A DNA stretch of 14,318 nt from Pseudozyma flocculosa PF-1 (taxonomy: Eukaryota; Basidiomycota; Ustilaginomycetes; Ustilaginales; Ustilaginaceae). A program made the position numbers and the translations under genes. Positions 1 to 6,034 of this stretch are shown here, piece after piece (positions within the stretch are counted from its first letter, which is position 1; each line of letters begins with the position of its first letter). Location: positions 837,328-851,645 of the forward strand of contig NW_006920873.1 in the NCBI RefSeq assembly GCF_000417875.1, given 5' to 3'. Below the pieces are notes generated by a model that saw only the letters and a program-made list of their open reading frames with translations, searched no databases and was not told the DNA's origin.

Positions 1-1762
1 CGTCCTCGTCCCGGGCCACCTGGTCGCGCCACTGGTGGAGGCGGCGGACGAGGCGCTCCTCCTTGTGCATGTCCTCGGGGCGGCGCCGGTTCTCGCTGCC
101 CTCGGCGGCCTCGCGGCCCCACTTGCGCCACAGGGCGCGCCAGCCGTCGCGGCCCTCGCCCTCCTCGTCCCAGTCCTCCTTTGCGTAGACGGCGGTGGCG
201 ACGGCCTTGCTCAGCTCAAACACCTCGCGGATGGCGGCGGGCCCGCCGCTGGTGCCGGCGCCGCCTCCCGGGGGCGACTCGAGCATCTCGACGCGCAGCG
301 AGTCGTAGATGTAGAGGAGCGAGTGGGTGTCGGAGCGGGCGTAGTAGAGCATCTCGCGGGGCAGCGGGCGGATGCGCCAGTCGGCGAGCTGGTAGCGCTT
401 GTCGGCGTCAAAGTTGCAGTAGCGCTGCATGAGGTAGGCGAGGCCGTGGCCGGCAAAGTTGAGGATGTTGGTGGCGTGGTAGGTGTCAAAGAGGTTGACG
501 AGGTAGAGGCCGAGGTCGCGCTGCAGCCAGAGGACGTCGTGGTTGGCGCCGTGGAGCACCTTGACCTTGCGCGGGTCGGCAAAGGCGCGGTTGAGGGTCT
601 CGGAGTGCTCGCGGATCTCGTTGGAGAGGGTGTCGACGATCCAGTCGCCCCAGCGGGTGCTGAGCTGCATCAGGCAGACGATGCCCTGGTAGGTGCGGTA
701 GTTGTGGTGCTCGAGGTCGATGGCAATCTCGCGCACGCGGTCCTCGACGAGGTGGTCGAGGAGCGCCTGCAGCTTGTCGGCCGTGTCGACCCAGACGTAG
801 GGGCTCTCGGGCGTCGACTGGGCCGGGTCGTCTGGGTTGAGGGGCGGCGGCGGCGTGACCGACTCGGGCTTGTGGTAGACAAAGTCCGGGGGCGAGGCGC
901 GCATGATCTCGTAGTGGTAGGGGTTGTCGAGCGGGTCGCCCTCGGCGCAGTACATGCCGCGGCGGATGCCGCCGCGGACGCGCTGCTCGCCGCCGTCTTC
1001 GGCGGGCGGCGTCCATCCGAGGGGCACCTGGGCGTGGGGCTTGCCCAGCTTGAGCGGTCGGCTCCAGGGCACGCCGGCGCGGTTGTCGGGGCGGGTGGAA
1101 AAGGAGCGCTGGGGCGGCACGATGGGGGCGTTTAGGATCTTGGAGGGGAGGGGCCCGGACTTTGGCAGGGCGCCGATGGTGAAGCGAGAGGCGGCTGCCG
1201 ACGACGAGGCGATGTTGCTGTGCTTGGAGGTGCGCGGTGCCACCTTGCCCGTGTACTCGTCGAGGCAGGTGTCTGCGTTTTCGAGGAGGTGGTCGACGAG
1301 GTCGCCAATGGCGCGCGGGAAGCCCTCTGCGGCGAGCTGGTCGGGCTGGAAGCGGAAGGCGGCCTTGGACCGGAAAGCAGCCGACGAAGACGACGACGAC
1401 GAAGACGACGACGAGGAGGAGGATGCAGATGGTCTGTTGTCGAGGAAGCGAGGGGGCTTTGGAGCCTGCGGGTGGCTTGCGATCCAGGACGAGATGGCCG
1501 AGATGGAGTCGAGGATGCGGTCGGCCTCTTGATCGAGCCTGGGGGCGAGCTTGCGGTCGATGGACTTGTGGAAGGCGATGTCTGCGTGGTTTGGCAGGAG
1601 GGCTGCGCTCTGGGTCAGAGGCTGTAGGGCCGACTGGAGCGAGAGGAGGAAGCCCGAGACGTCCGACTGCGGGTCTGGGACGGTGGTCGAGGGTTGTCGG
1701 TCGCCTGTGCTGTCGTCGTTTGCCTGGCCAGTGGCGGCCGCGGCGGGAGATGCGGGCGCCAT
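1..1762 (-). CDS. RRP6: Exosome 3'-5' exoribonuclease Rrp6/EXOSC10, partial (C-terminus beyond left edge)
   Basis: This is the DEDDy-family exonuclease that attaches to the nuclear RNA exosome and trims or degrades rRNA, snoRNA and aberrant transcripts. The minus-strand frame is open from the ATG at 1762 to the window edge, giving 587 residues without an intron. Residues about 35-95 fit the N-terminal PMC2NT (Rrp47-binding) region. A run of 14 serines (114-127) follows, then the exonuclease domain at about 320-490. Its motifs are visible: EIAIDLEHHNYRTYQG (D349, E351), HGANHDVLWLQ (D409) and YYARSDTHSLL (Y474, D478), so all five DEDDy residues are present. The last visible residues (about 571-587) begin the HRDC domain. 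The start has A at -3 and G at +4 and is followed upstream by roughly 330 bases free of minus-strand ATG. Family members are about 730-890 residues, so a sizeable C-terminal part is missing. Identification is from motifs and order; the exact N-terminus is inferred. Confidence 0.95.
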   Translation of the reverse strand, partial: MAPASPAAAATGQANDDSTGDRQPSTTVPDPQSDVSGFLLSLQSALQPLTQSAALLPNHADIAFHKSIDRKLAPRLDQEADRILDSISAISSWIASHPQAPKPPRFLDNRPSASSSSSSSSSSSSSSAAFRSKAAFRFQPDQLAAEGFPRAIGDLVDHLLENADTCLDEYTGKVAPRTSKHSNIASSSAAASRFTIGALPKSGPLPSKILNAPIVPPQRSFSTRPDNRAGVPWSRPLKLGKPHAQVPLGWTPPAEDGGEQRVRGGIRRGMYCAEGDPLDNPYHYEIMRASPPDFVYHKPESVTPPPPLNPDDPAQSTPESPYVWVDTADKLQALLDHLVEDRVREIAIDLEHHNYRTYQGIVCLMQLSTRWGDWIVDTLSNEIREHSETLNRAFADPRKVKVLHGANHDVLWLQRDLGLYLVNLFDTYHATNILNFAGHGLAYLMQRYCNFDADKRYQLADWRIRPLPREMLYYARSDTHSLLYIYDSLRVEMLESPPGGGAGTSGGPAAIREVFELSKAVATAVYAKEDWDEEGEGRDGWRALWRKWGREAAEGSENRRRPEDMHKEERLVRRLHQWRDQVARDED

Positions 1763-2362
1763 GTTCCGGGTATCGACGACGAGGTGAGGGTGGTGTTTGG
1801 CGGTGGCGGTGGCGGTGACGGTGGCGTTGGTGGACACTGCCTCCGGTGTGGTCAAGGCGATCCGGTGGAGCAGCTGTCGGCGGCTCGAGGGTGGTGTTGG
1901 TGGTGGTGGTGGGCGTGGCACAGGCGACCCGACCGACCGGGCGGCGGCGGCGGCGCAAAGAGAATTTCCTCGGCCTGAGCCGCTGCGCCTGGTCAGGAAA
2001 AAAAGAGCCCGAAGTACCGGCTTCCGAGGAAAAGGTCGCCAGGTCGAGGCGTGTCACCCTCACCTGCCACCTGCCCTGCCCGCCCGTGTTCCGCATTTGC
2101 AAGCAGGCCCACGCCCGCGCTGCCTGCGGCCCGTGGACCGGCAACCGGAGCGCCCGAAGGTGGACCGACGGGCCGCCCGACCAGCAGGTGGAGGTAGAAG
2201 AGAGGCAGGCGCCTTTGGCCATGCATATCGCGACTCAAGCCTTGTCTAAACCCCGGCGGGCCAGCATAGAAGTCAAGGAGGAGGCAGGCCAGGCCCATGC
2301 CTGAAGCGGGCGTCGTGCGCGGGCCTGTGGGAATCACCAGCCCGCCCGCCAGACTACTACTG

Positions 2363-2381
2363 GAAAGCTTCCGGAGGCTTC
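2363..2381. promoter_or_regulatory. Candidate heat-shock-element-like site
   Basis: The stretch reads TTC-nn-GAG-nn-TTC (2369-2381), which is a three-unit heat shock element with one mismatch (GAG for GAA). An extra GAA lies three bases to the left (2363-2365). The core AAGCTTCCGGAGGCTT is an imperfect palindrome with one mismatched pair. It lies about 200 bases upstream of an oxidoreductase start, which suits a stress-responsive gene, but the evidence is the sequence pattern only. Confidence 0.3.
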
Positions 2382-2384
2382 TCT

Positions 2385-2396
2385 TGGGCCCGGCCC
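2385..2396. promoter_or_regulatory. 12-base word TGGGCCCGGCCC, copy 1
   Basis: The same 12 bases occur at 9343-9354 in the COG6/YPT6 divergent region. It contains the palindrome GGGCCC. Function is unknown; it could be a shared activator site or a chance match in GC-rich DNA. Confidence 0.25.
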
Positions 2397-2578
2397 CGCC
2401 TGCAACGACGGCTGCCCTCGTCCTCGAGCTCGACCGACCTACTTAACCAAGGCCGGACTGCCCGTCTCGGTGCCCATCCACTCAACCACCTCCCGACCCG
2501 AATCCATCCCTATCCCCATCCGTACTGCCCACTGCCAACTCCCTTGTCCTTTTCCCCCCACGCCACCGCCCGCACACC

Positions 2579-3637
2579 ATGCCCGCCCCCACGTCGTTCA
2601 AGGCCGCCGTCGTCCCCGAGCCCGGCGCCCAGCACAAGGTCGTCGACCGCTCCCCGCCCCAGCTCAAGGACGACGAGGTCCTCATCCGGAACACGGCCAC
2701 CGCCATCAACCCCGTCGACTGGAAGGCCCGCGACTACAAGCTCTTCATCTCCGACTACCCCGCCGTCCTGGGCTCCGACGCCGCCGGTGAGATTGCCGCC
2801 GTCGGCAGCGCCGTCAACAATGTAAAGGAGGGCGACCGCGTCTTCTACCAGGGCATCCTCGGCAACAACGCCTCGTCGACCTTCCAGCAGTACACCGTCC
2901 TCCCCGCCGCCCTCGTCGGCCTCACCCCGAACAACGTCACCGACGACGAGGCCGCCGGCATCTCGCTCGCCACCGTCGCCGCCCTCGTCGGCCTCTACGA
3001 CAAGTCCGGACACGCTCTCCCAAAGGCGCCCTGGGACCAGGGCGGCGACCAGGTCGGCAAGGGCAAGGCCATCGTCGTCCTCGGCGGCTCCTCGTCGGTG
3101 GGCCAGTACGCCATCCAGCTCGCCCGCCTCTCGGGCTTCGAGCGCATCATCACCAACTCGAGCGCCTCCCACTTTGACCACCTCAAGCAGCTCGGCGCCA
3201 CCGACGTCCTCGACCGCTCCACGGCCACCGCAGACGACTTTGTCAAGGCCGCCGGCTCGGCCAAGCTCGACGTCGTCTACGACGGCATCTCGGCAAAGGA
3301 GACCCAGGCGCTCGCCATCGACATCCTCGCCCCCGTCGGCGGCGGCAACGTCGTCCTCGTCCTCCAGCCCGACCAGGACAACGTCAAGGCCGGCAAGGAA
3401 AAGAAGGTCGAGTTCCGCCCCATCATGGGCCTCGGCTCCAGCCCTGCGCTCCGCTACCTCTCGGAGCCGCTGATGAAGAACCTCGGCGGCGAGCAGGGCT
3501 ACCTGGCCACGGGCAAGTTCCGCGCCAACCGCGCCACCGTCGTCCCCGGCGGCCTCGAGCACATCGAAGACGCCCTCGCAAAGAACAAGCAGGGCGTCAG
3601 CGGCGTCAAGGTCGTCATCCGCCCCTTTGACTCGTAG
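2579..3637 (+). CDS. Zinc-independent medium-chain dehydrogenase/reductase (quinone reductase / ToxD-like)
   Basis: The gene is a single exon encoding 352 residues, a usual size for the family. Residues about 5-135 form the GroES-like domain, with the MDR signature INPVDWKARDY (43-53), then YPAVLGSDAAGEIAAVG (60-76) and GDRVF (85-89). The nucleotide-binding Rossmann fold begins at VVLGGSSSVGQYAIQLARL (166-184), and QLGATDVLD (204-212) is also typical. The Cys/His zinc ligands of classical alcohol dehydrogenases are absent, so a zinc-free NAD(P)H-dependent reductase of quinones, enoyl groups or similar carbonyl substrates is expected; the substrate cannot be read from the sequence. The start ATG has A at -3 (CACACCATG), and the stop is TAG. 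No secondary-metabolite genes are adjacent, so a housekeeping or stress role is more likely than toxin biosynthesis. The upstream heat-shock-like site is compatible with induction by stress (inference). Confidence 0.9.
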   Translation: MPAPTSFKAAVVPEPGAQHKVVDRSPPQLKDDEVLIRNTATAINPVDWKARDYKLFISDYPAVLGSDAAGEIAAVGSAVNNVKEGDRVFYQGILGNNASSTFQQYTVLPAALVGLTPNNVTDDEAAGISLATVAALVGLYDKSGHALPKAPWDQGGDQVGKGKAIVVLGGSSSVGQYAIQLARLSGFERIITNSSASHFDHLKQLGATDVLDRSTATADDFVKAAGSAKLDVVYDGISAKETQALAIDILAPVGGGNVVLVLQPDQDNVKAGKEKKVEFRPIMGLGSSPALRYLSEPLMKNLGGEQGYLATGKFRANRATVVPGGLEHIEDALAKNKQGVSGVKVVIRPFDS

Positions 3638-3763
3638 AGCCGGCCCTCTCGCCCCCTTTGCCCTTTTTCTCGCGCGCCGTGTAGCCAGCAGGGTGGCACA
3701 TGCGTCGCCCCACGCCCGCCTCTTTTGTCGTCTGCTGTCGTGAGCTGCCCCTTTCCCCGGACT

Positions 3764-3774
3764 GTTAATTTATT
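3764..3774 (+). terminator. Candidate 3'-end (polyadenylation efficiency) element of the MDR gene
   Basis: GTTAATTTATT is a rare AT-rich island in very GC-rich DNA, about 130 bases after the MDR stop codon. A T-rich tract also lies at about 3660-3669. Fungal poly(A) signals are degenerate, so this is only a candidate. Confidence 0.25.
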
Positions 3775-3964
3775 CGTTGCTTCCAGCCAGCATGTGCTTG
3801 CCTGGCCGCCTGCTCCCTTGGCGTCGCGAGAGGATCTTGCCCCCTGCCAGCAACACGCGACACTGTGGTACATCTGGCGCATGGTCCGCGCAAGCTGTGA
3901 TGAAGGAGCCAGACTCGGAGGAGTTGACGACGGTCGCAGCCTGCGCCGCCATATGGCGGGGAAC

Positions 3965-3986
3965 GCCAGGCAGAGTGACGCCTGGC
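3965..3986. repeat. Inverted repeat GCCAGGC-8-GCCTGGC
   Basis: Two perfect 7-base arms (3965-3971 and 3980-3986) are separated by 8 bases, about 220 bases upstream of the RNH201 start. The arm sequence recurs in the other intergenic regions. It could be a binding site for a dimeric regulator; it is too weak a hairpin to call a terminator. Confidence 0.35.
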
Positions 3987-4202
3987 AAGGAGAAGGCCAG
4001 CTGCAGGCAGGCCTGGCATAGGCCGAGCCGGCCACGCGACGCGAAAAAAGGGCCGGAAGCCGACGCGCATCGCTGCACCTGCCAGACTGCCGGCCTGCCA
4101 GGGCCAGACCAACACTTCATTCTCGCCCTGCCGCTGGCCCCTCACCTGTCCCTTCACCCGACCCTCACTCCCGACGATTCCACCCGCACTTCGACAGCCA
4201 CC

Positions 4203-5965
4203 ATGCCCCGCATCAAGCGCACCCGATCTTCTCGTTCCCAGACCGAGTCGCAGTCGCAGCAGGATCCAGCCCTGGACCGCGACGATGGAACCAACAACGG
4301 CGACGACGACGGCCTGCCCTCGCCACCCCCGCCCATCCCCTCGGACCCCAAGGAACCCATCGTCGCTTCCTACACGTATGCATCCCCGATCCCCTCCGAG
4401 TGCTCCCGCACCGTGGCCACCGGCAGCACCAAAGTGCCCTGCGTGCTCGGCGTAGACGAGGCGGGCAGAGGACCCGTCCTGGGTCCCCTCGTCTACGGCA
4501 TTGCATACTGTCCCCTCGAATACCAGGACGAGCTCAAGCAGATTGGCTTCGCAGGTGGGTGGCGACGGGGCTGCCCTGTTCGGCCCCTTCTTGATGCCTC
4601 GGTCGCTTCTGGCTGACGTGGAGAACTCCTTGCCAATCCGGCACTCTAACTGCCTCCCGTCCCGTCCCGTTTCGCCCTCGACGCCGACGCCGACACCGAC
4701 GCCGACGCTCGACAGACTCCAAGGCTTTGACCGCCGAAAAGCGCTCGACGCTCCTCTCTGCGCTCATCGACACAAACACCCATCTCGGGTGGGCGGTGCG
4801 GGTCATGTCGCCGCAGGACATCTCGTCGGGCATGCTGCGGCGGCGGCCCGTCAACCTCAACGCCCAGTCGTCGCAGGCCACCGTCGCCCTCATCGCCGGC
4901 GTCCTCGAGAGCGGCGTCGACGTGACCGAGATCTACGTCGACACCGTCGGCGACCCCACGTCCTACTCGCGCCTCCTCTCGTCCAACTTCCCACGCCACC
5001 CGCACATCAAGTGGACCGTCACCAGCAAGGCCGACGCCATCTACCCCATCGTCGGTGCCGCGTCGATTGCGGCCAAGGTCACGCGCGATCGGTGCATCGA
5101 CGAGTGGAGGTACGCAGAGGCCGTGCCGGGCGGCGGGCACGCTGGAGCATCGCAGTGGCAGGGGCAGGGTCAGGGGCAGGGGCGCAAGGGCGACGACACG
5201 GTGCTCGCCGACAGGACCAACGGCGAGGAGCGGCAAGAGGACGGCAGCGCGACGGCTTCCTCTGCGGCGGCGACGGCAGCGCCTCCGTTCCCGCCTCCCG
5301 GATCGGGCTACCCCTCGGACCCCAACACCGTCTCCTACCTCAAGGCCGCCCTGGATCCAGTGTTTGGCTGGCCGGGCATCGTGCGCTTCAGCTGGGCGAC
5401 GGCCAAGACGATGCTCGACGAAAAGGTACGGCTCCCCTCGGCCTCGGCGTCGTCGGCGTCGTCGGCGGGCGCGAGCCGGGGGACGAAGCGCAAGGCCATG
5501 ACGAGATCCTCGTCGCGCTCCAAGGGCATCGACCTGTCCGCCGGCGGAGACGCAGACGGCGACGCCGGGCAGACGCCGCCCGACGACAAGCCGGCCGCGC
5601 TGTCGTCGGCGACGCCGCTGCCTTCCTTTTCGCGCTGGGGCACCCGGATACCGGCGACGGGGACGCGCGGCTACAAGGTCAAGTGGACCCACGAGCCCGT
5701 CGCCATCTCGAGCTTCTTTTCCGCCGCCTCGACCAAGTCGGCAAAGACGGCAGCGACACCGCAATCGCCGTCGTCGACATCCTCGTCGCTCCGGTCGATG
5801 CTTGGCGGTCGGGCGACCGAGGTAGAGGCCATGGCATTGCACGCCATGCTGCGCGACGAGGCTGCACCGGTGGGCGCGCCCAAGTCGAGCGACGCCAACG
5901 TCGGCAAGGTATCGCGCGATCTCGGCATTACATCCACGTCATTCCCGCTGCTCCTCCTCTCCTGA
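4203..5965 (+). CDS. RNH201: Ribonuclease H2 catalytic subunit A
   Basis: This enzyme cuts RNA in RNA:DNA hybrids and removes single ribonucleotides from genomic DNA in the nucleus. Exons are 4203-4554 and 4716-5965; the join restores the family motif GFADSKALT. The predicted protein has 533 residues, against about 300 in human and yeast. Seen motifs: [16 protein letters not shown] (84-99; D85, E86), YVDTVGDP (191-198; D193), [18 protein letters not shown] (222-239; D224) and GSGYPSDP (313-320; Y316, matching the tyrosine that reads the RNA-DNA junction). The C-terminal VKWTHEP...ISSFF resembles the conserved tail. Extra length comes from a basic and acidic N-terminus, a Gly/Gln/Ala-rich insert at about 253-312, and an Ala/Ser-rich insert from about 355 onward with the basic stretch GTKRKAM. 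Donor-like GTACGG (5426) and GTATCG (5909) occur in exon 2, but no good acceptor follows, so both are kept as coding. The start context CCACCATG is strong. Confidence 0.93.
4555..4715 (+). other. RNH201 intron 1
   Basis: This 161-base intron has donor GTGGGT and acceptor GACAG, and a consensus branch site CTAAC at 4646-4650. It sits in phase 1 and its removal creates GAC (D118) of the conserved ADSK motif. The 3' half contains short CCGTC and CGACGC repeats. Confidence 0.92.
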
Positions 5966-6034
5966 CCCTGATCCCGATCCTGATCGGAGCGCCCTACAAG
6001 GCGGCTCCCCACTCGAAAGGAGGGCAAGGGCAAA

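Larger units (their letters stand above)
1763..2578. promoter_or_regulatory. Divergent intergenic region between RRP6 and the MDR gene
   Basis: This stretch has no recognisable gene and must hold both promoters. On the RRP6 side (about 1795-1920) it is built from GGTGGC and GGTGGT runs, which read as CCACC-rich leader on the RRP6 strand. On the right side the last 110 bases before the MDR start are very pyrimidine-rich, a common feature of fungal leaders. GGCCAGGCCC lies at 2287-2296. A heat-shock-like element and a 12-base word shared with the COG6/YPT6 promoter are listed separately. No clear TATA box was seen; a weak AT-containing patch occurs around 2440-2450. Confidence 0.6.
3638..4202. 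other. Intergenic region: MDR 3' end and RNH201 promoter
   Basis: This stretch has no recognisable gene. The left part holds T-rich and AT-rich stretches plausible for 3'-end formation. From about 3960 to 4115 it is dense in GCCAGGC, GCCTGGC and GCCAG words, including the inverted repeat at 3965-3986 and the palindrome CAGGCCTG at 4008-4015. The final 90 bases before RNH201 are C-rich leader ending in the strong start context CAGCCACCATG. The RNH201 frame stays open well upstream of its start, but the upstream translation is low-complexity and unlike the family. Confidence 0.6.

Noticed and set aside
35..1135. A 366-codon plus-strand open frame opposite RRP6
   Set aside because: Antisense shadow of GC-rich coding DNA; the translation is a monotonous Val/Ala/Gly/Asp-rich string without a recognisable domain.
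486..2222. A 578-codon minus-strand open frame overlapping RRP6
   Set aside because: It is a shifted frame of RRP6 with an Arg/Pro-rich, featureless translation; the RRP6 frame contains all catalytic motifs.
1993..2337. A 114-codon minus-strand frame in the RRP6/MDR gap
   Set aside because: No family recognised, no good start context or neighbour support, and it overlaps the promoter region; not enough to call a gene.
3895..3905. GTGATGA resembling a C box of a C/D snoRNA
   Set aside because: No CTGA D box at a usual distance and no terminal stem found.
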